Source: RYN-122 sp963761655 (lineage in GTDB: Bacteria; Actinomycetota; Actinomycetes; Mycobacteriales; SCTD01). Taken from it: DNA of 64,000 nt. The stretch covers positions 682,001-746,000 of the forward strand of contig CAVXHI010000002.1 in the NCBI GenBank assembly GCA_963761655.1, read 5' to 3'. Shown one piece after another: positions 11,711-20,728 of the stretch. Under the pieces are notes generated by a model, which saw only the letters and a program-made list of their open reading frames with translations, did not search any database and had not been told where the DNA came from. Position 1 is the first letter of the stretch. The number at the start of each line of letters is the position of its first letter. A program made the translations under genes and the position numbers.

Positions 11711-12919
11711 GTGTCCCGGGTCGTCCTCGGCGTCGCCGGGGGCATCGCGGCCTACAAGGCCTGCGAGCTGCTCCGGCAGCTGACCGAGTCCGGCCACGCC
11801 GTGCGCGTGGTCCCGACCGCCAGCGCGCTGGAGTTCGTCGGCGCGCCCACCTGGGCCGCACTGTCCGGGCAGCCGGCGACGGCCAGCCCGTGGGACGACG
11901 TCCACGCCGTGCCGCACGTGACGATCGGCCAGACCGCCGACCTCGTCGTCGTCGCGCCCGCCACCGCGGACCTGATGGCCAAGGCGGCGCACGGCCTCGC
12001 CGACGACCTCCTCACCAACACGCTCCTCACGGCGCGCTGCCCGGTGGTGCTGGCCCCGGCCATGCACACCGAGATGTGGGAGCACCCGGCCACGCAGGCC
12101 AACGTCGCCACCCTGCGCAGCCGGGGCGTCGTCGTGCTCGAGCCGGCCGTCGGGCGGCTGACGGGCAAGGACAGCGGCAAGGGCCGGCTGCCCGACCCGG
12201 GCGAGATCGCCGCCGTCTGCCGGGCCGTCCTCCGCCGGGGCCTGCCGGTGCCCGACCTCAGCGGGCGGACCGTCGTCGTCAGCGCTGGCGGGACGCGTGA
12301 GCACCTCGACCCCGTGCGCTTCCTCGGGAACCGCAGCAGCGGCAAGCAGGGGCACGCCCTGGCCCGCACGGCCGTCGCCCGCGGTGCCCGGGTGGTCCTG
12401 GTGACGACGTCGTCGCTGCCCGACGTCGCCGGCGCGGACGTCGTGCGGGTGACCAGCGCGCTGGAGCTGCGCGACGCCGTGCTGACCGCCGCCACCGGTG
12501 CCGACGCCGTCGTCATGGCCGCGGCCGTCGCGGACTACCGGCCGGCGGAGCGGCTCGGCACCAAGCGCAAGAAGACCGACACCCACACGCTCGAGCTGGT
12601 GCAGAACCCCGACGTCCTGGCCGAGCTCGGGAGGGCCCGCCCGCCGGGGCAGGTGCTGGTCGGGTTCGCCGCGGAGACGGGCGACGCCGACGGGACCGTC
12701 CTGGAGCACGCGCGGGCGAAGCTGGCCCGCAAGGGCTGCGACCTGCTGGTGGTCAACGAGGTCGGCGAGACGGGCCACCCGACGGGCTTCGAGGGCGACG
12801 AGAACGCCGGCGTCGTCCTGGGCGCGGACGGCAGCGAGACCCTGGTGGAGCTGGGCAGCAAGGAGGCCCTGGCCGACACGGTGTGGGACCTCGTGGGCGC
12901 ACGCCTGCCCGCTCGCTAG
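11711..12919 (+). CDS. coaBC: Bifunctional phosphopantothenoylcysteine synthetase/decarboxylase
   Basis: 402 residues. Makes 4'-phosphopantetheine in CoA synthesis. The N-terminal flavoprotein decarboxylase half (CoaC, residues 1-190) has GGIAAYKACELLR, the catalytic-His region VPHVTIGQTADL and the PAMHTEMW motif. The C-terminal synthetase half (CoaB) has SAGGTREHLDPVRFLGNRSS, AAAVADYRP and a Lys-rich nucleotide loop (KRKKTD). The GTG start abuts the rpoZ stop. The final TAG is also part of a possible -10 (TAGTCT, 12917-12922) for metK. Confidence 0.96.
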   Translation: MSRVVLGVAGGIAAYKACELLRQLTESGHAVRVVPTASALEFVGAPTWAALSGQPATASPWDDVHAVPHVTIGQTADLVVVAPATADLMAKAAHGLADDLLTNTLLTARCPVVLAPAMHTEMWEHPATQANVATLRSRGVVVLEPAVGRLTGKDSGKGRLPDPGEIAAVCRAVLRRGLPVPDLSGRTVVVSAGGTREHLDPVRFLGNRSSGKQGHALARTAVARGARVVLVTTSSLPDVAGADVVRVTSALELRDAVLTAATGADAVVMAAAVADYRPAERLGTKRKKTDTHTLELVQNPDVLAELGRARPPGQVLVGFAAETGDADGTVLEHARAKLARKGCDLLVVNEVGETGHPTGFEGDENAGVVLGADGSETLVELGSKEALADTVWDLVGARLPAR

Positions 12920-12976
12920 TCTGGCGGGGATCGCCTGCGCGCACTCCGCCGCGAGCCGCTACCCCTTGGAGGACTC

Positions 12977-14170
<1,194 letters not shown>

Positions 14171-14184
14171 CACCTGCTCGTCCC

Positions 14185-14220
14185 GACGGCCGTCGTCCCC
14201 GCCCCGGGACGGCGGCCGTC
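14185..14220 (+). terminator. Hairpin terminator after metK
   Basis: Bases 14185-14199 pair with 14206-14220 over 15 positions (one G-U) around a six-base loop. No U-run follows, as is common for actinobacterial terminators. It separates the metK operon from the next genes. Confidence 0.75.
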
Positions 14221-14243
14221 GTCGTCCCGGCTGGAGGTGCCAG

Positions 14244-14582
14244 GTGCAGGAGGCCGAGCTCGGGGCCGCGCTGTGCGCCCTGGCCGGGCCCCGTCACGGG
14301 GACACCGTGGCCGCCGTCGGCGCTCCGCCGGTCGCCGTCCGGGCCCTGCTCGCCGCCACCGGGACGACGACGCTCGTGCCGCGGGACGCGCGGATCGCCG
14401 TCGCCGGCAGCCTGCCCGACGACGTCCGGGCCGCGGCCGCGGCGCTGGCCCCGGGAGGGCGCCTCGTCGGGACGGCCGAGGACGCCCGGGCCCTCGTGCA
14501 GGGGCTCGGCCTGGAGCTGCGCCACGTCGAGGAGGTCGGCGAGGGGATCGCGTGGTCTGCGGTGCGACCCGCGCGCCCCTAG
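14244..14582 (+). CDS. Small hypothetical protein
   Basis: 112 residues, not recognised. The composition is Ala/Leu/Val-rich with alternating strands and helices (VAAVGAPPVAVRALL, RIAVAGSLPDDVRAAAAAL, GRLVGTAED), like a small alpha/beta fold or a methyltransferase remnant. A Trp near the end (GIAWSAVR) is the only aromatic residue. GTG 14244 has GGAGG nine bases upstream. It lies where many actinobacteria have priA after metK, and no priA is present. Its 3' end contains the TAGGCT promoter element of the following protease gene. Confidence 0.6.
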   Translation: MQEAELGAALCALAGPRHGDTVAAVGAPPVAVRALLAATGTTTLVPRDARIAVAGSLPDDVRAAAAALAPGGRLVGTAEDARALVQGLGLELRHVEEVGEGIAWSAVRPARP

Positions 14583-14585
14583 GCT
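14580..14585 (+). promoter_or_regulatory. -10 element TAGGCT of the site-2 protease gene
   Basis: TAGGCT ends seven bases before GTG 14593, the spacing expected if the transcript begins at the start codon (leaderless). No SD is present before this GTG. Confidence 0.6.
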
Positions 14586-14592
14586 CCAGCCG

Positions 14593-15690
14593 GTGACGGA
14601 CCAGGGACTGCGCATCGGCCGCGTCGTCGGGGTCCCGGTGTTCCTCACGCCGTCGTGGTTCCTGTTCGCCGGCTTCGTGCTGCTGAGCTACGGCCCGCAG
14701 CTCGCCGAGGAGTTCGGGGCCGCGCAGGGCTACTCGGCGGCCGCGGCCTACGCGCTGATGCTCCTCGGCTCGGTGCTCCTGCACGAGGTCGGGCACTGCG
14801 TCGTCGCCCGGTCGTTCGGGCTCCCCGTCCGCAGCATCACGGTCACGCTGCTGGCCGGCCTCACCGAGATCACCAGCCCGCCGCAGACGCCCGGACGCGA
14901 GTACGCCGTCGGGGTCGCCGGGCCGATGGTCTCGTTGCTGCTCGGCGGCGTCGGGTACGCCGCCTCCGAGGCGCTCGTGCCGGGGAGCCTCGGCTGGTAC
15001 CTCGTCCGCGGGATCGCGGTCATCAACGTCGTCCTCGCCGTGTTCAACCTGCTGCCCGGGCTGCCGCTCGACGGCGGGCGGGTGCTCCGCGCCGTCGTCT
15101 GGCGGGTCACCGGCGACTCCGGCCGGGCGACCCTGGTCAGCGCCTGGGGCGGCCGGGTCGTCGCGCTGGTGGTCGTCCCGCTGGCGCTGCTGGTCGTCCT
15201 GCCCAGCCTGGGGCTGGCCGGCAGGGGGGTGGCGTCGGTCGTGTTCGCCGTCCTGGTGTCGAGCTTCGTCTACGCCGGCGCCACCGGGGCGCTGCGGTCG
15301 GCCCGGCTGGAGCAGCGGATGCCCGGCCTGGTCGCCGGGCGGCTGGCCCGCCCCGCCCTCGGCGTGCCCGCGGACCTGCCCGTGAGCGAGGCGGTCCGGC
15401 GCGCCAACGACATCGGCGCCCGGGCGCTCGTCGTCGTCGACCCCGCCGGCCGGGTCACCGGCGTCGTGCCGGAGGCGGCTGTCGTGGCCACCCCCGAGGA
15501 CCGGCGGCCCTGGATCACCACCGGCACGCTCAGCCGGCGGGTCGACGGCGTCCTGGACCCGTCACTGGCAGGGCAGGGGCTGCTGGAGGCCCTGCGGGCG
15601 AGCCCGGCGCCCGAGCACGTCGTGCAGGACGAGCTGGGCCGGGTCGGGGTGCTGCTGACGAGCGACGTCGCGGCGGCCGTCACCTCCTGA
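14593..15690 (+). CDS. Site-2 protease family zinc metalloprotease with C-terminal CBS region
   Basis: 365 residues. Intramembrane M50 peptidase. The zinc motif HEVGH (His64, Glu65, His68) lies in a hydrophobic segment, and the second motif NLLPGLPLDGGRV supplies the third ligand, Asp160. About five membrane segments occupy residues 15-235. The remainder (about 250-365) looks like a CBS pair (SEAVRRANDIGARALVVVDPAG, then a second VLLTSDVAAA). This resembles the Rip3/SpoIVFB-CBS group, in which CBS domains sense adenine nucleotides. GTG 14593 is favoured by the leaderless -10. Substrate unknown; possibly an anti-sigma factor. Confidence 0.9.
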   Translation: MTDQGLRIGRVVGVPVFLTPSWFLFAGFVLLSYGPQLAEEFGAAQGYSAAAAYALMLLGSVLLHEVGHCVVARSFGLPVRSITVTLLAGLTEITSPPQTPGREYAVGVAGPMVSLLLGGVGYAASEALVPGSLGWYLVRGIAVINVVLAVFNLLPGLPLDGGRVLRAVVWRVTGDSGRATLVSAWGGRVVALVVVPLALLVVLPSLGLAGRGVASVVFAVLVSSFVYAGATGALRSARLEQRMPGLVAGRLARPALGVPADLPVSEAVRRANDIGARALVVVDPAGRVTGVVPEAAVVATPEDRRPWITTGTLSRRVDGVLDPSLAGQGLLEALRASPAPEHVVQDELGRVGVLLTSDVAAAVTS

Positions 15691-15712
15691 GGCCCGGTAG
15701 CCTCCGACCCCC

Positions 15713-15772
15713 GTGACCAGCACCGTACGAAGCCGCCCGCCGCGTCCGCGCCTGTGCGGGGGCTCCGCATGA
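15713..15772 (+). CDS. Possible leaderless upstream ORF coupled to trmI
   Basis: A 19-residue reading frame starts at GTG 15713, nine bases after TAGCCT (15698-15703). Its TGA (15770-15772) overlaps the trmI ATG at 15769 in an ATGA. The peptide is Arg/Pro-rich with one Cys near the end. This arrangement could couple trmI translation to ribosomes loading on a leaderless mRNA. Alternatively the stretch is simply 5' untranslated leader. No protein-level evidence. Confidence 0.3.
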   Translation: MTSTVRSRPPRPRLCGGSA

Positions 15773-16695
15773 CGAGCGGGGCGGACCGGCGCCGTGGCCC
15801 CCTCGCCGAGGGCGACCAGGTGCAGCTGACCGACCCCAAGGGGCGGATGCACACGATCACCCTCGAGGTGGGCAAGCAGTTCCACACCCACAAGGGCATC
15901 CTCGAGCACGACAGCCTGCTCGGCGGCCCCGAGGGCGTCGTCGTGCGGATCGGGACGACGGAGTACCTGGCGCTGCGGCCGCTGCTGTCGGACTACGTGC
16001 TGTCGATGAAGCGCGGCGCGCAGGTCGTCTACCCGAAGGACGCCGGCCAGGTCGTGCAGATGGCCGACGTCTTCCCCGGCGCGCACGTCGTCGAGGCCGG
16101 CGTCGGCTCGGGCGCGCTGTCGATGTCGCTGCTGCGGGCGGTCGGCGACACCGGTCGGCTCAGCTCCTACGAGCGCCGGCAGGACTTCGCCGACATCGCC
16201 CGCGACAACGTCGAGCGCTTCTTCGGCGGGCCGCACCCGGCCTGGAGCATCACCGTCGGCTCGCTGCAGGACGAGCTGCAGGAGACCGACGTCGACAGGG
16301 TGGTGCTGGACATGCTGGCGCCCTGGGAGACGCTCGACGCCGTCGCCCGGTGCCTGCGCCCCGGCGGCCTGCTGTGCTGCTACGTCGCGACGACGACCCA
16401 GCTGTCGACCACCGTCGAGGCGCTCCGGGCGCACGGCAGCTTCACCGAGCCGAGCTCGTGGGAGTCGATGGTGCGCAGCTGGCACGTCGAGGGCCTCGCC
16501 GTCCGCCCGGACCACCGCATGGTCGGCCACACCGGCTTCCTGCTGACCACCCGGCGCCTCGCCGACGGCGTCGAGCCGCCCGTGCGCCGACGCCGTCCGA
16601 GCAAGGGCGCGTACGGCGAGCCGGTCACCGAGAGCGCAGCCGCCGAGCCGGCACCCGGACAGAAGGCGGAGCCCTTCCGGCCCGATCTCCCGTAG
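15769..16695 (+). CDS. trmI: tRNA (adenine-58-N1)-methyltransferase TrmI
   Basis: 308 residues. Methylates A58 in the T-loop of tRNA using SAM. An N-terminal beta domain precedes the class I methyltransferase core, which has the SAM motif VEAGVGSGALSMSLLRAVG (near residues 107-125), the acidic motif SYERRQDF and the catalytic-region motif VVLDMLAPWE. The Pro/Arg-rich C-terminal tail (after about residue 270) is not part of the fold. TrmI directly upstream of arc/mpa is a conserved actinobacterial order. Confidence 0.93.
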   Translation: MTSGADRRRGPLAEGDQVQLTDPKGRMHTITLEVGKQFHTHKGILEHDSLLGGPEGVVVRIGTTEYLALRPLLSDYVLSMKRGAQVVYPKDAGQVVQMADVFPGAHVVEAGVGSGALSMSLLRAVGDTGRLSSYERRQDFADIARDNVERFFGGPHPAWSITVGSLQDELQETDVDRVVLDMLAPWETLDAVARCLRPGGLLCCYVATTTQLSTTVEALRAHGSFTEPSSWESMVRSWHVEGLAVRPDHRMVGHTGFLLTTRRLADGVEPPVRRRRPSKGAYGEPVTESAAAEPAPGQKAEPFRPDLP

Positions 16696-16704
16696 GGCTC
16701 GCTC

Positions 16705-17445
16705 CTAGAGGCCGTCCAGGTGCTGGGCGCTCTGGGCCCGGCGCACCAGCAGCGCGACGAGCCGCACGAGGTCCTTCCCGCCCAGCCCGGCCTTCCCGTA
16801 CCCGACGTCGAACAGGCTGATCTCGGCCCGTCCGACCAGGACGGCCGTCAGCCCGAGGCGCACCGGGAAGGCGGCCTTCCCAGTGCCCGACGTGCCCGTG
16901 AAGACGTACCTGGCGACGCCGTCCGCACCGGGGGGCGACGTCGTCGGGACGCGCTGGAAGCGGCCGTCGACCTGGCCGCCGAACGCCTTCGGGGCGGCGG
17001 CGTCGAGGCAGGACAGGACGGTGGACGCGGTGAGGGCGGCGAAGTCGTCGAGTCCCTCGCGGTCGGTGGCGACGACGTCCGTGCTCGCCCCCACGAGGTA
17101 GCCCGACGGCGGCGCGCCCTTCGCGAAGCCGGGGGAGGTCGAGGTCGCGAGCGGCTGCCCGGGGCCGTCCAGGCAGGTCGCGAGGGGGTCGTCACCGTCG
17201 TCGGCGGTGTCGGCGTCCTGCGGGGCCAGCCCGGGCAGGTCGGGCGCCTTGAGCACGATGCTGCTCGCGACCGCGGCCGCGCGCTCGCCCTGCAGCGGCG
17301 TCTGGGCGGCGGCTGTGGGGGAGGGGGGCGCGGACGGGCTCGGGGAGCCGGTCGGGGAGGGTCGCGGGGCCGGGTCGTCGGACCCGCCGCAGCCGGCGAG
17401 CAGGGGCAGCAGCAGGACCGGGACGACCAGGGCGGGACGGCGCAC
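16705..17445 (-). CDS. Putative lipoprotein
   Basis: 246 residues, no recognised domain. It opens with Arg-Arg, a hydrophobic segment and the lipobox LLAGC, followed by a Ser/Pro/Thr-rich spacer, so it is probably a lipid-anchored extracytoplasmic protein. The mature part contains two Cys residues (ATCLDG and LSCLDA) that could form a disulfide. GTG at 17445 is chosen because it puts the signal peptide at the N-terminus and lies six bases after GACACT (17457-17452 on this strand). It converges on trmI with nine bases between stops and diverges from arc. Confidence 0.8.
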   Translation of the reverse strand: MRRPALVVPVLLLPLLAGCGGSDDPAPRPSPTGSPSPSAPPSPTAAAQTPLQGERAAAVASSIVLKAPDLPGLAPQDADTADDGDDPLATCLDGPGQPLATSTSPGFAKGAPPSGYLVGASTDVVATDREGLDDFAALTASTVLSCLDAAAPKAFGGQVDGRFQRVPTTSPPGADGVARYVFTGTSGTGKAAFPVRLGLTAVLVGRAEISLFDVGYGKAGLGGKDLVRLVALLVRRAQSAQHLDGL

Positions 17446-17564
17446 CCGGGCAGTGTCACCGACACGGCGTCCCTGGCGCGGGAGGCGGCCTCCGTACATA
17501 GGATGCGCAGGACCGACCGGACTCCTGCAGACGAGGTGCCGGCCGGACCCGAGGAGGCAGCACA

Positions 17565-19301
17565 GTGGCGACTGGACGAGAACCGCAGAGCGACCTGACG
17601 GCGCAGGTCTCCTTCCTGGAGGAGGAGGTCGCGGTCCTGCGGCGCAAGCTCGCCGACTCGCCGCGGCAGGTGCGGGCGCTCGAGGAGCGGCTGACGGCCC
17701 TGCAGGCGGACCTGTCCGGTGCGGTCGGGCAGAACGACCGCCTGGTGTCGACGCTGCGCGAGGCCCGCGACCAGATCGTCGGCCTCCGGGAGGAGGTCGA
17801 GCGCCTCGCCCAGCCGCCGTCGGGCTACGGCGTGTTCCTCGAGCAGCACGACGACGACACCGTCGACGTCTTCACCGGCGGCCGCAAGCTCCGGGTGACC
17901 GTGAGCCCCGCCGTCGAGACCGGGGAGCTGCGGCGCGGCCAGGAGGTCATGCTCAACGAGGCCCTCAACGTGGTGAAGGCGCTGGCGTTCGAGAAGCAGG
18001 GCGAGGTCGTCCAGCTCAAGGAGGTCCTCGAGGACGGGCTGCGCGCGCTCGTCGTCGGGCAGACCGACCAGGAGCGGGTCGTCATGCTCGCGGACTCGCT
18101 GCTCGACCAGCCGATCAAGGCCGGCGACAGCCTGCTGCTCGAGACCCGGAGCGGCTACGTCTACGAGCGGATCCCGAAGTCGGAGGTCGAGGAGCTCGTC
18201 CTCGAGGAGGTCCCCGACATCGACTACAGCGACATCGGCGGCCTCATGGCGCAGATCGAGCAGATCCGCGACGCCGTCGAGCTGCCGTTCCTGCACAAGG
18301 ACCTGTTCAAGGAGCACCAGCTGCGGCCGCCGAAGGGCGTGCTGCTCTACGGCCCGCCCGGGTGCGGCAAGACGCTGATCGCCAAGGCGGTCGCGAACAG
18401 CCTGGCGAAGAAGGTCGCCGAGATCACCGGCAAGCCCGACGGCCGAGCCTTCTTCCTCAACATCAAGGGCCCGGAGCTGCTCAACAAGTACGTCGGCGAG
18501 ACCGAGCGCTCGATCCGGCTGATCTTCCAGCGGGCCCGCGAGAAGGCCTCCGAGGGCACCCCGGTCATCGTGTTCTTCGACGAGATGGACTCGATCTTCC
18601 GCACCCGCGGCTCCGGCGTCTCCTCCGACGTCGAGACGACGATCGTCCCGCAGCTGCTGTCCGAGATCGACGGCGTGGAGACGCTCGAGAACGTCGTCGT
18701 CATCGGCGCCTCCAACCGCGAGGACATGATCGACCCCGCGATCCTGCGCCCGGGCCGCCTCGACGTGAAGATCAAGATCGAGCGCCCCGACGCCGAGGCC
18801 GCCAAGGACATCTTCGGCAAGTACATCCGCACCGACCTGCCGCTGCACGAGGACGACCTGCGCGAGCACGGCGGGTCCCGCGAGGCCACGGTGGCGGCGA
18901 TGATCCAGCGGGTCGTCGAGCGGATCTACACCGAGGAGGAGGAGAACCGCTTCCTCGAGGTGACCTACGCCAACGGCGACAAGGAGGTCCTGTACTTCAA
19001 GGACTTCAACTCCGGCGCGATGATCGAGAACATCGTCGGCCGGGCCAAGAAGAGCGCCATCAAGGACTTCCTCGAGACCGGCGGCAAGGGCCTGCGGCTG
19101 CAGCACCTCATGACGGCCTGCATCGACGAGTTCAAGGAGAACGAGGACCTCCCGAACACGACCAACCCCGACGACTGGGCCCGGATCTCCGGCAAGAAGG
19201 GCGAGCGGATCGTCTACATCCGCACGCTCGTCACCAGCGCCAAGGGCACCGAGTCCGGGAAGTCCATCGACACGGTCGCCAACACCGGGCAGTACCTCTA
19301 G
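17565..19301 (+). CDS. arc: Proteasome-associated ATPase ARC/Mpa
   Basis: 578 residues. Hexameric AAA+ unfoldase that recognises Pup-tagged substrates and threads them into the 20S core. In order: N-terminal coiled coil (about 10-85) that binds Pup, double OB domain (about 90-220), AAA+ module with Walker A GPPGCGKT (263-270) and Walker B FFDEMD (Asp339, Glu340), and a C-terminus ending in QYL, the tail with a penultimate Tyr that docks in PrcA pockets. GTG 17565 has a GAGGAGG SD. A -10-like TAGGAT is at 17499-17504, so the transcript probably has a short leader. Confidence 0.97.
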   Translation: MATGREPQSDLTAQVSFLEEEVAVLRRKLADSPRQVRALEERLTALQADLSGAVGQNDRLVSTLREARDQIVGLREEVERLAQPPSGYGVFLEQHDDDTVDVFTGGRKLRVTVSPAVETGELRRGQEVMLNEALNVVKALAFEKQGEVVQLKEVLEDGLRALVVGQTDQERVVMLADSLLDQPIKAGDSLLLETRSGYVYERIPKSEVEELVLEEVPDIDYSDIGGLMAQIEQIRDAVELPFLHKDLFKEHQLRPPKGVLLYGPPGCGKTLIAKAVANSLAKKVAEITGKPDGRAFFLNIKGPELLNKYVGETERSIRLIFQRAREKASEGTPVIVFFDEMDSIFRTRGSGVSSDVETTIVPQLLSEIDGVETLENVVVIGASNREDMIDPAILRPGRLDVKIKIERPDAEAAKDIFGKYIRTDLPLHEDDLREHGGSREATVAAMIQRVVERIYTEEEENRFLEVTYANGDKEVLYFKDFNSGAMIENIVGRAKKSAIKDFLETGGKGLRLQHLMTACIDEFKENEDLPNTTNPDDWARISGKKGERIVYIRTLVTSAKGTESGKSIDTVANTGQYL

Positions 19302-19304
19302 GAC

Positions 19305-20726
19305 GTGGCCGACGTCGTCGTCGGGCTCGACGCGGGGACGACGTCGACCAAGGCGGTCGCCGCGACGTCCGACGGCGTCGTCGTCGCCGTGGCCCGGGCG
19401 TCCTACCGGCTCAGCGTGCCCGCGCCGGGCCGGGCGGAGCTCGACCCGGGCGGCCTGCGCGCTGCGGCGACCCGGGTACTGCGGGAGCTGCCCCTGGGCG
19501 GGCACCGCGTCGCGGCCGTCTGCGTCGGCTCGGCCATGCACGGGCTGGTGCCGATGGACGACGACGGGACACCGCGCGGGCCGCTGCAGACCTGGGCCGA
19601 CGAGCGGGGCGCCGAGACCGTCCGGTCGCTGCAGGACCGGGCCGCCGGTCTGCACGCCCGGACCGGCACGCCGGTGCAGGCGCTCAGCCCCCTGGTGAAG
19701 CTCGCGGCCACGGGCGCCGCGGGGACGCCGTGGTGGGGCGGGGTCAAGGAGCTGCTGCTGTCGCTGCTCGTGCCGGGGAGCCGCGTGCTCGACCTGTCGA
19801 CGGCGTCGTCCAGCGGGCTCTACGACCTGCAACGACGTCGGTGGGACGACGAGGCGCTCGCGGTCGCGCGAGTGCGCGCCGGACAGCTGGGCGACGTCGT
19901 CCCGACGACGGCGGTGGTCGGCGGTCTGGGACCCGGCTTCGGCCTGCCCGAGGGGACGCCGGTCGTCGCCGGGGCCACCGACGGGCCGCTGGCGAACCTC
20001 GGTGTCGGGGCGGTCCGGCCGGGGGTCGGGGCGCTGTCGCTCGGCACCAGCGGGGCGCTGCGCGTCGTCCAGGACGGCCCCGGCGTCGTCCCCGGGCTGT
20101 TCACCTACGCGCTGACCGAGGACCTCTGGGTGCACGGCGGGGCGGTCAACAACGCCGGGTCGGCGCTGCGCTGGGCGGCGGAGGCGTTCGGGGCGCCCGC
20201 CGAGGTCCTGCTCGCGGAGGCGGCCGGGGCGTCGTCGGACGGGCTCCTGTGCCTGCCGTACCTGCTGGGGGAGCGGACCCGCGCCGGGCTGACCGGTGCC
20301 TTCCTCGGCGTGCGCGCCGACCACACCCGCGGCCACCTCGTCCGGGCCCTGCTCGAGGGGGTCGCCCAGCAGCTGGCCCTCGTCCGCGAGCAGCTCCCGC
20401 TCACCGAGGTGCGGGCGACCGGGGGCGGGACGGCGTCGTCGCTGTGGCTGCGTCTGCTCGCCGACGCGCTCGACCTGCCGGTGCGGGTGGCCGACTCCCC
20501 CGAGGGCAGCGGCCTCGGTGCCTGCCTGCTCGGGTGGCACGCGCTCGGCGTCCTGCCGGACCTCGACGCGGCTGCGGACCTCGTCCGGGTCGGTCCTCCC
20601 GTGCTGCCCGACCCCGCCGCGGCGGCCCGCTCCCGCCGGGCCCGACCGCTGGTGGCGCAGGCCGTCCGGGCGCTCGACGGGCTCGACCTCGGCCTGCTGG
20701 GGGAGCCCCGCGCACCTAGGCTCTGA
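19305..20726 (+). CDS. FGGY-family carbohydrate kinase, gluconokinase-like
   Basis: 473 residues. Two actin-like domains: N-terminal phosphate-1 motif GLDAGTTSTKAVA, substrate-side motifs VCVGSAMHGL and QTWADERG, HARTGTPVQALSPLVKL (a pattern typical of gluconate kinases), then ATP-side motifs SLGTSGALR and GGGTASSLWLRLLAD. Likely phosphorylates gluconate or a related sugar acid, but the substrate is not proven. It starts three bases after the arc stop, so it is read with arc, which is an unusual position. Its last bases contain the dop promoter element. Confidence 0.88.
   Translation: MADVVVGLDAGTTSTKAVAATSDGVVVAVARASYRLSVPAPGRAELDPGGLRAAATRVLRELPLGGHRVAAVCVGSAMHGLVPMDDDGTPRGPLQTWADERGAETVRSLQDRAAGLHARTGTPVQALSPLVKLAATGAAGTPWWGGVKELLLSLLVPGSRVLDLSTASSSGLYDLQRRRWDDEALAVARVRAGQLGDVVPTTAVVGGLGPGFGLPEGTPVVAGATDGPLANLGVGAVRPGVGALSLGTSGALRVVQDGPGVVPGLFTYALTEDLWVHGGAVNNAGSALRWAAEAFGAPAEVLLAEAAGASSDGLLCLPYLLGERTRAGLTGAFLGVRADHTRGHLVRALLEGVAQQLALVREQLPLTEVRATGGGTASSLWLRLLADALDLPVRVADSPEGSGLGACLLGWHALGVLPDLDAAADLVRVGPPVLPDPAAAARSRRARPLVAQAVRALDGLDLGLLGEPRAPRL
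20717..20722 (+). promoter_or_regulatory. -10 element TAGGCT of dop
   Basis: TAGGCT lies six bases before ATG 20729, inside the 3' end of the kinase gene. The spacing predicts a leaderless dop mRNA separate from the arc-kinase transcript. Confidence 0.6.
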
Positions 20727-20728
20727 CC

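Noticed and set aside
12923..12976. SAM riboswitch ahead of metK
   Set aside because: The leader is only about 50 bases and lacks the conserved SAM-I/SAM-II core.
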